In this document: positions 16,842-25,305 of the stretch, piece after piece | How the letters are laid out: each line of letters begins with the position of its first letter | Numbering within the stretch: position 1 is the stretch's first letter | From: Mycolicibacterium sp. lyk4-40-TYG-92 | Lineage (GTDB): Bacteria; Actinomycetota; Actinomycetes; Mycobacteriales; Mycobacteriaceae | Assembly: GCF_030209435.1 (NCBI RefSeq) | Contig: NZ_JARVRX010000018.1 | Span: 43,138-107,137 of the forward strand | Length of the DNA stretch: 64,000 nt | Reading direction: 5' to 3' | Made by a program: the position numbers and the translations under genes | The notes under the pieces: model-generated | Database searches by the model: none | Seen by the model: only the letters and a program-made list of their open reading frames with translations | Told to the model about the DNA's origin: nothing

Positions 16842-18218
16842 TCAGATCAAGCCCAACAGCGCGTTTTCGATCACCTCGGACAGCGCCGGGTGAATCCAGT
16901 ACTGGCCGCGGGCCACGTCCTGCGCCGTCTGTCCGAACGACATCGCCTGGATCAGAGGCTGAATCAGGGACGACGCCTGATAGCCCATCAGGTGCGCGCC
17001 CAGGATCCGGCCGGTGCCGCGCTCGCCGATGAGTTTGACGATGCCGGTCGTGTCTTCCATGGCCCAGCCGTACGCGGTGTCGCCGTAGTCCTGCACCTTG
17101 ACCACGACGTCGAAGCCGGCTGCGCGCGCCTCGGCTTCGTTCATGCCGACCATCGCGACCTGCGGATCGGTGAACACCGCGGCGGGCACGAACCGGTGGT
17201 CGCTGGCCACCAGCTCGCCGTCCCAGTCGCGCAGCAGGTTCTCCTTCACCGTCCGCGCCTCGTGGTTGGCCACGTGCTTGAGCTGGTGGTGTGACGACAC
17301 GTCGCCCAGCGCGAAAACCCCACGCGCCGTGGTGCGTTGGAACTCGTCGACGACGACGTAGCCGTCATCGTCGAGATCCACTCCGGCGAGCTGCACGTCG
17401 AGCAGGTCGCCGTTGGGCACCCGGCCCGTCGCGACCAACAGGGCATCGGCGCGCAGGGTCTCGCCGTCGTCGAATTCGAGCACCACGCCGTCGCCATCGC
17501 GCCGTGCACTGACGACGTTCTCCTGGGTGCGCAGATCCCATTTCTTGCCGACCACCGCGCTGAACCGCCGGCAGATCTCCTCGTCGCAGCGCCGGAGTAA
17601 GCGGTCGCCGCGCAGCACGATGGTCACCTTCGATCCCAGGGCCGAGAACACATGCGCGAACTCCACCGAGATGAAGCCGCCGCCGATGATGACGAGATGC
17701 CCGGGCAGCGCCGGGATGCGCATGATGTCGTCGCTGGTGAAGTACGGGACGCCGGAACCGGCGATGGTCGGGGGAATCCAGCTGCGCGAGCCCGCGGCGA
17801 TCACCACCCGGTCGGAACTGAACTCGTCTCCCGCGGCAGTCCGCAAGGTGTACGTGCCGTCCGGCAACTTCGGCCCGAAGCGGGTGTGGCTGCCGTAGAC
17901 CGTGACGTTCGGCAGGCCGCGGCGGTATTCCTCGCCGCCGGCCGCGATCGGGTCGATGCGGCCGAAGACGCGGTCCACGATGTCCGGCCAGCGGACGCCG
18001 TCGATGTGGGAGTCGACGCCGAAAGTGGCGCTGTGCCGGATGGTCTGGGCCACGTCAGCGGCGTAGACGAACATCTTGGTCGGGATGCAGCCGACGTTCA
18101 GGCACGTGCCGCCGAACGTGCCCTGCTCGCAGATCGCGACCTTCAGGCCGTCGTACCGCTCGTCGAGCACGCTGTTGCCCGAGCCGGTTCCGATGATGGT
18201 GAGGTCGTAGTGCTCCAT
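16842..18218 (-). CDS. mtr: Mycothione reductase
   Basis: A FAD-dependent disulfide reductase that regenerates mycothiol from mycothione with NADPH, the actinobacterial counterpart of glutathione reductase. It has 458 residues (M. tuberculosis Mtr, Rv2855, 459). The N-terminal FAD motif is TIIGTGSGN, and the redox-active pair in GGTCLNVGCIP falls at Cys39 and Cys44. The C-terminal catalytic dyad is His443/Glu448 in IHPALSEVIE. It is followed by 3 bp and preceded by the alpha/beta hydrolase gene on the same strand, so the two are probably cotranscribed. The adjacent metal-uptake genes are independent. Confidence 0.97.
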   Translation of the reverse strand: MEHYDLTIIGTGSGNSVLDERYDGLKVAICEQGTFGGTCLNVGCIPTKMFVYAADVAQTIRHSATFGVDSHIDGVRWPDIVDRVFGRIDPIAAGGEEYRRGLPNVTVYGSHTRFGPKLPDGTYTLRTAAGDEFSSDRVVIAAGSRSWIPPTIAGSGVPYFTSDDIMRIPALPGHLVIIGGGFISVEFAHVFSALGSKVTIVLRGDRLLRRCDEEICRRFSAVVGKKWDLRTQENVVSARRDGDGVVLEFDDGETLRADALLVATGRVPNGDLLDVQLAGVDLDDDGYVVVDEFQRTTARGVFALGDVSSHHQLKHVANHEARTVKENLLRDWDGELVASDHRFVPAAVFTDPQVAMVGMNEAEARAAGFDVVVKVQDYGDTAYGWAMEDTTGIVKLIGERGTGRILGAHLMGYQASSLIQPLIQAMSFGQTAQDVARGQYWIHPALSEVIENALLGLI

Positions 18219-18221
18219 TGC

Positions 18222-19256
18222 TCAGGCCTGTTCGTGTTGCGTTGTAGGGGAGACCGCTTGTGGGAGATACCAATCCAGCCAATGGTTCAGCTCGCCGAAC
18301 GCGGCGGCACGTGGCGCCGGCAGGGACAGGAATACGTCGTGTTTGGCGTCGGTGACCGGGACGATCGTGCTGCGGTTGCCGACACATCCCGCCCACCGGG
18401 CGATCTGGCTGACGTCCAGCACCGCGTCGCCGCGTTCCATCCCGACCGAGGTGGTCGTCTCGGCGACGGTGTGGTCCGACCGCAGGATGAGGTTGGGCAC
18501 CCCGACGTCGAGCCCGCGATGCAGCTGCAGTTGTCCGCGCCGGATGGCGTTGATCCAGCCGACGGTGACCGGGAACCCGCCCAACGGTTTCCAGTCCAGG
18601 TTGTAGTCGAACTCCCCGCCGTGGTCGCGGTGCAGGCTCGTGCCGTAGCCGCCTTCGGTGGGCTGCCGGACCACCGCCAGCTTGCGGAACCGGGCCAGGG
18701 CCCGCAAGGCGCCCGACACCGGCGACGAGCGCAGCACCGCCGGCCCGTGCAGATCGAAGAACGGGCTGTTGAGGATCAGGCCCGTCACCCGGTGGGTCCC
18801 GAGCGCGCCGTCGCGGCGCAGCTGATCGGCGAACAACGTCGCGATCAAGCCGCCGGCGGAATGTCCGTACAGGCAGACGCGGGCACCGGCGGTGTCGGCG
18901 GCGACGAGCTGCAGCGCCCGGCGGAGTTCGTCGTAGTACGACGCCAGATCGGTGGTGAAGTGCGGCGTCTGGCCGGGGCGCCGCGAGCGTCCGCACTTGT
19001 GCAGGTCTATCGCGTAGAACGCGATGCCGCGGGCGGCGAAGTGATCGGCCAGCTCCGTCTGGAAGAAGTAGTCGGTATAGCCGTGGACCACCAGTACGGC
19101 GTGTTCGGCCGGTCCCGGCTCACCGCGCCGCACGACGGTGGCGACCAAGTCGCCCTCTCCGTCGGGGTCGGGCCCCAGTGCGATGGTCTGCTGCCAGTAC
19201 CCGGGCAGCACGTCCGGCTGCCACTCGGGTTGTCCCTGTGGCTCCTGCGGCGTCAC
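18222..19256 (-). CDS. Alpha/beta hydrolase (Rv2854-like, lysophospholipase/serine aminopeptidase fold)
   Basis: A 344-residue serine hydrolase. The oxyanion region is VLVVHGYTDYFFQ, the nucleophile elbow GHSAGG (LYGHSAGGLIATLF), the acid probably lies in ILRSDHTVAE, and the His in TDAKHDVFLSL. The segment FYAIDLHKCGRSRR and the overall order match the Hydrolase_4 (monoacylglycerol lipase-like) family. No signal peptide is seen. Its stop is 3 bp from the mtr start, so it heads an operon with mtr. The GTG at 19256 gives a length close to Rv2854 (about 346 aa); ATG 19283 is an alternative adding 9 residues. The substrate is unknown. Confidence 0.85.
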   Translation of the reverse strand: MTPQEPQGQPEWQPDVLPGYWQQTIALGPDPDGEGDLVATVVRRGEPGPAEHAVLVVHGYTDYFFQTELADHFAARGIAFYAIDLHKCGRSRRPGQTPHFTTDLASYYDELRRALQLVAADTAGARVCLYGHSAGGLIATLFADQLRRDGALGTHRVTGLILNSPFFDLHGPAVLRSSPVSGALRALARFRKLAVVRQPTEGGYGTSLHRDHGGEFDYNLDWKPLGGFPVTVGWINAIRRGQLQLHRGLDVGVPNLILRSDHTVAETTTSVGMERGDAVLDVSQIARWAGCVGNRSTIVPVTDAKHDVFLSLPAPRAAAFGELNHWLDWYLPQAVSPTTQHEQA

Positions 19257-19397
19257 GTGCTCAACCCTAACTGCGACCAACATCATGGTCGATGGGAGGA
19301 GATAGCGCGTAAGCGGCGAACACGGTCGCGATAACCTTGAGCACCGAGCATCCGCCAATACCGGCGGGTAACCCGAGTGCGAAGGACGAGCGATCAC

Positions 19398-20894
19398 GTG
19401 TCGAATGCAAACGTAGCTGGGAGCGCACAGACCGACGTCGTCCTCGTGGGCGCGGGAATCATGAGCGCCACCCTCGGGGCACTGATCCGGTTGCTGGAGC
19501 CGGAGTGGTCCATCACCATGATCGAGCGCCTCGACGGTGCCGCCGCCGAGAGCAGCGATCCCTGGAACAACGCGGGCACCGGCCACTCGGCGCTGTGCGA
19601 GCTCAACTACACGCCGCAGAATTCCGACGGCACCATCGACATCAAGAAGGCCGTCCACGTCAACGAGCAGTTCCAGGTGACGCGCCAGTTCTGGGCCCAC
19701 GCCGTGGAGAACGGGGTGCTGCCGGACGTCAAGAGCTTCCTGAACCCCATCCCGCACGTGAGCTTCGTGCACGGCGCCGACAGCATCGACTACCTGCGCA
19801 AGCGTCGCGAGTCGCTGGTCACCAACCCGCTGTTCTCGACCATGGAGTACATCGACGACAAGGACGAGTTCGCCCGGCGCCTGCCATTCATGGCCGCGCA
19901 GCGTGACTTCAGCGAGCCGGTCGCCCTGAACTGGACCACCGACGGCACCGACGTCGACTTCGGCTCGCTGTCCAAGCAGCTCATCGGCTTCACCGCACAG
20001 CGTGGCATGGAAACGCTGTTCGGCCATGAGGTGACCAACCTCAGCAAGCAGTCCGACGGCAGCTGGAAGCTCAACGTCGTGAACCGGCGCACCGGTGACC
20101 GGCAGAAGATCAACGCCAAGTTCGTGTTCCTGGGCGCCGGTGGTGGCGCGCTGCACCTGCTGCAGAAGGCCGGCATCCCGGAGGCCAAGGGCTTCGGCGG
20201 GTTCCCGGTCGGTGGTGCCTTCCTGCGCACCGACAACCAGGACCTGACGGTGGCGCACCAGGCCAAGGTGTACGGTCAGGCATCGGTCGGTGCCCCGCCG
20301 ATGTCGGTGCCGCACTTGGACACTCGCATCATCAACGGTCAGTCCTGGCTGCTGTTCGGGCCGTTCGCCGGCTGGTCGCCCAAGTTCCTCAAGCAGGGTT
20401 CGATCACCGATCTGCCGCTGTCGGTCAAGCCCAACAACATCGCGTCGATGCTCGGCGTCGGCGTCACCGAACTGGGCCTGGTGAAGTACCTGCTCGAGCA
20501 GCTGGCCCTCAGCGAGGGCGAGCGCGTCGATTCGCTGCGCGAATTCGCGCCCAGCGCAGTCGATTCCGACTGGGAGCTGGATGTCGCGGGCCAGCGCGTG
20601 CAGGTCATCCGCCGCAAGGGCATCGGTGGCGTGCTGGAGTTCGGCACCACGGTCCTGACCGCCGAGGACGGCCGGATCGCCGGTCTGCTCGGTGCGTCGC
20701 CGGGTGCCTCGACCGCCGTGCCGGCCATGATCGAGGTGCTCGAGCGCTGCTTCGGCGACCGCTACCAGACCTGGCTGCCCAAGCTCAAGGAGATGGTGCC
20801 GTCGTTGGGCGTCAACCTGTCCGGCGAACCCAAGCTGTACCGCGAGGTGTGGGACTGGGGGACCAAGGTGCTCAAGCTCGACCAGCCGGCCTGA
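19398..20894 (+). CDS. mqo: Malate:quinone oxidoreductase
   Basis: A peripheral membrane FAD enzyme that oxidises malate to oxaloacetate and passes electrons to menaquinone, bypassing or supplementing malate dehydrogenase. It has 498 residues from GTG 19398 (M. tuberculosis Mqo, Rv2852c, 493). Family signatures: N-terminal FAD motif DVVLVGAGIMSATLG, DPWNNAGTGHSALCELNYTP and LLGASPGASTAVPAMIEVL. The start is supported by aaggacgag about 7 nt upstream; an in-frame GTG at 19377 is less likely. It is divergent from the hydrolase-mtr operon. A GNAT gene follows 14 bp downstream, leading into the cobalamin genes, so one long transcript is possible. Confidence 0.96.
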   Translation: MSNANVAGSAQTDVVLVGAGIMSATLGALIRLLEPEWSITMIERLDGAAAESSDPWNNAGTGHSALCELNYTPQNSDGTIDIKKAVHVNEQFQVTRQFWAHAVENGVLPDVKSFLNPIPHVSFVHGADSIDYLRKRRESLVTNPLFSTMEYIDDKDEFARRLPFMAAQRDFSEPVALNWTTDGTDVDFGSLSKQLIGFTAQRGMETLFGHEVTNLSKQSDGSWKLNVVNRRTGDRQKINAKFVFLGAGGGALHLLQKAGIPEAKGFGGFPVGGAFLRTDNQDLTVAHQAKVYGQASVGAPPMSVPHLDTRIINGQSWLLFGPFAGWSPKFLKQGSITDLPLSVKPNNIASMLGVGVTELGLVKYLLEQLALSEGERVDSLREFAPSAVDSDWELDVAGQRVQVIRRKGIGGVLEFGTTVLTAEDGRIAGLLGASPGASTAVPAMIEVLERCFGDRYQTWLPKLKEMVPSLGVNLSGEPKLYREVWDWGTKVLKLDQPA

Positions 20895-20908
20895 TTTCGG
20901 GAGGCCGC

Positions 20909-21376
20909 ATGACCGTCGCGCCGAGGCGCAGCTGGGCCAAGGATCTCGATGCCGCAACGCTCTACGAGCTGCTGAAGTTGCGGGTCGAGGTCTTCGTGGT
21001 GGAGCAGGCGTGCCCGTATCCCGAACTCGACGGCCGCGACCTGCTGGCCGAGACCCGGCATTTCTGGCTGGAAAGTCCTGACGGACAAGTCATCTCGACG
21101 CTGCGGCTGATGGAGGAACATCCCGGGGGCGAGAAGGTGTTCCGGATCGGCCGGGTGTGTACCAAGCGCAGCGACCGCGGTCACGGCCACACCACCCGGT
21201 TGATGCAGGCGGCCCTGGCCGAGGTGGGTACCTATCCGTGCCGGATCGATGCCCAGACCTATCTCGAGGAGATGTACGCCCGCCACGGATTCGTGCGCGA
21301 CGGTGAGGAATTTCTGGAGGACGGCATTCCGCATGTGCCGATGATCAGACCAGGTCTGGGAGCGGGGCAGCAGTAG
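20909..21376 (+). CDS. GNAT family acetyltransferase (ElaA-like, Rv2851c)
   Basis: A 155-residue acetyltransferase of the ElaA type. The N terminus, LYELLKLRVEVFVVEQACPYPELDGRD, is the ElaA hallmark, followed by FRIGRVCTKRSDRGHGHTTRL (acetyl-CoA loop) and YARHGFVRDGEEFLEDGIPH. The substrate is unknown. The ATG at 20909 has a strong ribosome site (gggagg). Its stop overlaps the start of the chelatase gene by one base, so it is translationally coupled to the cobalamin genes. The same order is found in M. tuberculosis (Rv2851c-Rv2850c). The name by orthology is secure; the function is not. Confidence 0.85.
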   Translation: MTVAPRRSWAKDLDAATLYELLKLRVEVFVVEQACPYPELDGRDLLAETRHFWLESPDGQVISTLRLMEEHPGGEKVFRIGRVCTKRSDRGHGHTTRLMQAALAEVGTYPCRIDAQTYLEEMYARHGFVRDGEEFLEDGIPHVPMIRPGLGAGQQ

Positions 21377-23253
21377 TGACCTATCCGTTCAGCGCGCTGG
21401 TGGGCCAGGACCGGCTCCGCCTCGCGCTCATCCTCTGCGCGGTTCGCCCCGACATCGGCGGCGTGCTGATCCGCGGCGAGAAGGGCACCGCGAAATCGAC
21501 TGCGGTGCGCGGTCTTGCCGAGGTGCTGGCCGCCGTGGACGCCGAAGCCCGGCTGGTGGAGCTGCCCATCGGCGCCACCGAGGACCGCGTCGTCGGCTCG
21601 ATCGATCTGCAGAAGGTGTTGCGGGACGGCGAACATGCCTTCTCGCCGGGCCTGCTGGCGCGCGCGCACGGCGGCGTCCTCTACGTCGACGAGGTGAACC
21701 TGCTGCACGACCACCTGGTCGACGTACTGCTGGATGCCGCCGCCATGGGCCGGGTGCACATCGAGCGCGACGGTGTCTCGCATTCGCACGAGGCCCGATT
21801 CATGTTGGTGGGCACCATGAATCCGGAGGAGGGCGAGCTCCGTCCGCAGCTGCTGGACCGGTTCGGGCTGACCGTCGACGTATACGCCTCCCGCGACGTC
21901 GACGTGCGTGTCGAGGTGATCCGGCGCCGCATGTCGTACGAGGCGGACCCGACGGGCTTCGCCGAGCAGTACGCCGTCGACGATGCCGAGCTGGCCGGCC
22001 GGATCGCCAAGGCCCGGGCCGCGGTGGCGTCGGTGTCGTTGCCGGACAGCGAATTGCGCCGGATCGCGGCGTTGTGCGCGGCCTTCGACGTCGACGGCAT
22101 GCGCGCCGATCTGGTGGTCGCCCGCACGGCCGTCGCGCATGCCGCGTGGCGCGGCGCGACCGGGGCGAGCGAAGCGACGGGGAATGACCTAGTGGTGACC
22201 GAGGAAGACATCCGGATAGCCGCGGAACTCGCGCTCCCGCACCGGCGCCGTCGCGATCCCTTCGACGACCCCGGCCTGGACCCGCAGCAGCTCGACGACG
22301 CCATGGCGCAGGCCGACGCCGAATCGCAGTCCCGGCCAGAGCCGGATCCCGATCCCGATCCGCCGGGCGGCGGGGTCTCCGCGGACAGCCCGGAAGAGGC
22401 TGCGCCGCAAGGAAGTTCTGCCGGACCCGGTAGCGCGTCGCGGCCCAGCGCGCCGCCGTCGGCGACGTTCCGGACCCGGGCGCTGGTGGTGCCCGGCGTC
22501 GGGGAGGGTGCGCCCGGCAGGCGGTCGCGGGCACGCAACCGCACCGGCACCCCGATCTCGCTGACCGACGATGCCCGGGCCGGACACGGCGTACACGTCT
22601 TCGGCACGCTGCTGGCCGCGGCCGACCGGCGGCCACAGGCGGGTCGCCTGAAAGTGGCCCCGACCGACGTCCGCCACGCGATTCGCGAAGGGCGCGAAGG
22701 CAATCTGGTGATCTTCGTGGTCGACGCCTCGGGCTCCATGGCCGCGCGTGACCGCATGTCCGCGGTCAGCGGGGCAACGTTGTCACTGCTGCGCGACGCC
22801 TACCAGCGCCGCGACAAGATCGCCGTCGTCACCTTCCGGGGCGCCGACGCCACGCTGCTGTTGCCGCCGACCTCGTCGGTGCACATCGCGAGCCGGCGCC
22901 TGGCGCGTTTCGACACCGGTGGCAAAACCCCGCTGGCACAAGGGCTCCTGGCCGCACGCGACGTGGTGCTCCGGGAGAAGACCCGGGACCGGGCCCGCCG
23001 TCCGCTGGTGGTCGTGCTGACCGACGGCCGCGCGACGGGCGGTCCCGATCCGCTGGGCCGGGCCCGGACCGCCGCCGCAATGCTGGTCGCCGAAGGTGCT
23101 GCCGCCGTCGTCGTCGACTGCGAAACGTCTTACATTCGACTGGGATTGGCACAGCAGTTGGCCGGTCAACTCGGTGCCCCCGCCGTGCAACTGGCGCAGT
23201 TGCGCGCCGACAACCTGGCCCGTGTGGTCCGGGCCGGGCAAGCCGCGGCGTAA
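21376..23253 (+). CDS. ChlI-ChlD fusion chelatase subunit (AAA+ and VWA; Rv2850c)
   Basis: A 625-residue fusion. The N-terminal AAA+ ATPase (about 1-240) is Mg-chelatase ChlI-like, with Walker A GEKGTAKS at 34-41 and Walker B LYVDEVNLL. A Pro/acid-rich linker (about 290-400) follows. The C-terminal VWA domain has the MIDAS motif DASGSMAARD near 450. Mycobacteria make no chlorophyll, and the gene sits with cobO, cobB and cysG, so it most likely supplies the ATPase/VWA subunits of the aerobic-type cobaltochelatase acting with CobN, which is not in this window. It carries an 18-nt dispersed repeat at 22165-22182, encoding GASEATG after the helical lid. The GTG start overlaps the previous stop. 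Confidence 0.88.
   Translation: MTYPFSALVGQDRLRLALILCAVRPDIGGVLIRGEKGTAKSTAVRGLAEVLAAVDAEARLVELPIGATEDRVVGSIDLQKVLRDGEHAFSPGLLARAHGGVLYVDEVNLLHDHLVDVLLDAAAMGRVHIERDGVSHSHEARFMLVGTMNPEEGELRPQLLDRFGLTVDVYASRDVDVRVEVIRRRMSYEADPTGFAEQYAVDDAELAGRIAKARAAVASVSLPDSELRRIAALCAAFDVDGMRADLVVARTAVAHAAWRGATGASEATGNDLVVTEEDIRIAAELALPHRRRRDPFDDPGLDPQQLDDAMAQADAESQSRPEPDPDPDPPGGGVSADSPEEAAPQGSSAGPGSASRPSAPPSATFRTRALVVPGVGEGAPGRRSRARNRTGTPISLTDDARAGHGVHVFGTLLAAADRRPQAGRLKVAPTDVRHAIREGREGNLVIFVVDASGSMAARDRMSAVSGATLSLLRDAYQRRDKIAVVTFRGADATLLLPPTSSVHIASRRLARFDTGGKTPLAQGLLAARDVVLREKTRDRARRPLVVVLTDGRATGGPDPLGRARTAAAMLVAEGAAAVVVDCETSYIRLGLAQQLAGQLGAPAVQLAQLRADNLARVVRAGQAAA
22165..22182 (+). repeat. 18-nt dispersed repeat, copy B (inside the chelatase gene)
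   Basis: Identical to the copy at 11823-11840. Together with flanking bases it encodes GASEATG in frame at about residues 263-269 of the ChlI-ChlD protein, at the junction between the AAA+ lid and the following segment. Confidence 0.75.
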
Positions 23254-23266
23254 GAGGAAGAACGTC

Positions 23267-23881
23267 ATGCCACAAGGACAACCGCTCGTCGTCCCCAACG
23301 ACGGACTGACCACCAAAGCGCGCCGCAATGCGCCGATCCTGGCGGTGCACACCGGCCCGGGTAAGGGAAAGTCCACTGCCGCTTTCGGTATGGCGCTGCG
23401 CGCCTGGAACCAGGGGTTCGACGTCGCGGTGTTCCAGTTCGTCAAGAGCGCCAAGTGGAAGGTCGGGGAGGAGGCGGCGTTCCAGGCCCTCGGCCGGCTG
23501 CACGACGAGCAGGGCGTCGGGGGACCGGTGCAGTGGCACAAGATGGGCTCGGGCTGGTCGTGGACCCGCCGCCAGGGCTCCGACGAGGACCACGCCGCCG
23601 CGGCCGTCGAAGGCTGGGCCGAGATCGCGCGGCGGCTGGCCGCCGAGCAGCATGACTTCTACGTCCTCGACGAGTTCACGTATCCGCTCAAGTGGGGCTG
23701 GCTGGACGTGGAAGAGGTGGTCGAGGTGCTCCGATCCCGTCCCGGCACCCAGCACGTCGTCATCACCGGCCGCGACGCCCCGCCGCCGCTCCTCGAGGCC
23801 GCCGACCTGGTGACCGAGATGACCAAGGTCAAGCACCCCATGGACGCCGGCCGTAAGGGCCAGCGCGGCATCGAATGGTGA
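23267..23881 (+). CDS. cobO: Cob(I)yrinic acid a,c-diamide adenosyltransferase CobO
   Basis: Attaches the 5'-deoxyadenosyl group of ATP to the cobalt of cob(I)yrinic acid a,c-diamide. It has 204 residues of the CobA/CobO/BtuR family (Rv2849c). The inverted-type P-loop is GPGKGKST at 30-37. The FQFVKSAKWKVGEE and YVLDEFTYPLKWGW segments are the family substrate and ATP-site motifs, and the C terminus RKGQRGIEW is typical. The ATG at 23267 follows agaggaag and lies 13 bp after the chelatase stop; cobB begins 7 bp after its own stop. This is a tight corrinoid operon. Confidence 0.95.
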   Translation: MPQGQPLVVPNDGLTTKARRNAPILAVHTGPGKGKSTAAFGMALRAWNQGFDVAVFQFVKSAKWKVGEEAAFQALGRLHDEQGVGGPVQWHKMGSGWSWTRRQGSDEDHAAAAVEGWAEIARRLAAEQHDFYVLDEFTYPLKWGWLDVEEVVEVLRSRPGTQHVVITGRDAPPPLLEAADLVTEMTKVKHPMDAGRKGQRGIEW

Positions 23882-23888
23882 GTGCGGT

Positions 23889-25283
23889 GTGACCACCCAC
23901 CCCGCCCCGGCGGTCGTGATCGCGGCGCCGTCCTCGGGCAGCGGCAAGACCACGGTGGCCACCGGTCTGATGGGTGCCCTGCGCCGCGCCGGGCACACGG
24001 TGAGCGCTGCGAAGGTCGGTCCCGACTTCATCGACCCCGGTTACCACGCGTTGGCCACCGGCCGGCCGGGCCGCAACCTGGACCCGGTCCTCGTCGGCGA
24101 CGATCTGATCGGTCCGCTCTACCGGCACGGCAGTGCGGGCTCCGACATCACCGTCGTCGAAGGCGTCATGGGCCTGTTCGACGGCCGCATCACCGATCAG
24201 CCGATGTCCCCGGCACCCGGGTCGACGGCGCATGTCGCCGGGCTGCTCGGCGCGCCGGTCGTGCTGGTCGTCGATGCCCGGGGACAGAGCCAGAGCATTG
24301 CCGCTCTCCTGCACGGCTTTTCGACGTTCGGCCAGGCCGGGGCGAGCGGAGCGACGGGTATATCGCCGGTGCGGATCGCCGGGGTGATCCTCAACAAAGT
24401 AGGCTCGCCGCGCCACGAACAGGTATTGAGGCAGGCCTGCGAGCAGGCCGGCATCCCGGTATTCGGCGCCATCCCGCGAAACAGCGGACTGGAGATCCCG
24501 TCCCGGCACCTCGGCCTGGTCACGGCCGTCGAGCACGGCCGCCGCGCGCACGAGGCCGTCGATGTCATGACCGAGCTGGTCGCCCGGCATGTCGATATCG
24601 AAGCCGTCGCGCGGTGCGCCGGCATCGGTGCGCTGGCACCCGCGTGGGCCCCCGAACTGGAGCCGGTGGCGAACGTAGCCGTCGCGCTCGCCGCGGGCAA
24701 GGCGTTCAGTTTCGGCTACGCCGAGCACGCCGAGCTGCTCGAGATGGCCGGTGCCCGGGTCGTCGCCTTCGATCCGCTCACGGAACCGCTGCCGGACGGC
24801 ACGCAGGCGCTCGTCATCCCCGGCGGGTTCCCCGAGCAGTTCACCGCCGAATTGTCGGCCAACGCCGTTGTGCGCGAACAGATTGCCGCACTGGCGGCAG
24901 CCGGCGCACCGGTACACGCGGAGTGCGCCGGGCTCACCTATCTGGTCGACGACCTCGACGGGCACCCCATGTGTGGCGTGCTGCCGGGCTCGGCGCGCTT
25001 CACCGAGCGACTCACCCTGGGTTACCGGGATGCCGTGGCGCTGGCCGACTCGAGCATGCACGCCGCGGGCGAGCGCGTCACCGGTCACGAATTTCACCGC
25101 ACCACAGTCGAATTCGCCGAGGAGCAGCCGCCGGCGTGGGTCTTCCGGGGCGCCGGGCAGGCCACGGTGCATGACGGCGCGGTCCGCGGCGGCGTGCACG
25201 CCGGCTACCTGCACACCCATCCGGCCGCGCATCCGCACTCGGTGCGTCGGTTCGTATCGGCGGCAACTAAACTCGTCGGGTGA
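23889..25283 (+). CDS. cobB: Hydrogenobyrinic/cobyrinic acid a,c-diamide synthase CobB
   Basis: Glutamine-dependent amidation of carboxylates a and c of the corrin ring. It has 464 residues. The N-terminal dethiobiotin-synthetase-like ATPase has the P-loop SSGSGKTT at about 15-22 and KVGPDFIDPGYH. The C-terminal class I amidotransferase domain has nucleophile Cys346 (HAECAGLTYL) and the terminal HTHPAAHPHSVRRF. A segment at about residues 152-158 (GASGATG) is encoded by a copy of the dispersed repeat and interrupts the loop between STFGQA and VRIAGVILN. The start is GTG at 23889. Both active-site regions are intact, so it is expected to be functional. Confidence 0.94.
   Translation: MTTHPAPAVVIAAPSSGSGKTTVATGLMGALRRAGHTVSAAKVGPDFIDPGYHALATGRPGRNLDPVLVGDDLIGPLYRHGSAGSDITVVEGVMGLFDGRITDQPMSPAPGSTAHVAGLLGAPVVLVVDARGQSQSIAALLHGFSTFGQAGASGATGISPVRIAGVILNKVGSPRHEQVLRQACEQAGIPVFGAIPRNSGLEIPSRHLGLVTAVEHGRRAHEAVDVMTELVARHVDIEAVARCAGIGALAPAWAPELEPVANVAVALAAGKAFSFGYAEHAELLEMAGARVVAFDPLTEPLPDGTQALVIPGGFPEQFTAELSANAVVREQIAALAAAGAPVHAECAGLTYLVDDLDGHPMCGVLPGSARFTERLTLGYRDAVALADSSMHAAGERVTGHEFHRTTVEFAEEQPPAWVFRGAGQATVHDGAVRGGVHAGYLHTHPAAHPHSVRRFVSAATKLVG
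24342..24358 (+). repeat. Dispersed repeat, copy C (inside cobB)
   Basis: GCGAGCGGAGCGACGGG, one mismatch from copies A and B over 17 bases. It is preceded by the same CCGGGGC-type flank as copy B and read in the same frame, giving GASGATG. Confidence 0.7.
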
Positions 25284-25305
25284 TACTGCGCGCGCGAGGA
25301 GCAAA

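Noticed and set aside
18222..20957. A minus-strand frame extending the alpha/beta hydrolase to 911 codons across mqo
   Set aside because: The upstream part is antisense to mqo; a start near 19256-19286 gives the expected family length.
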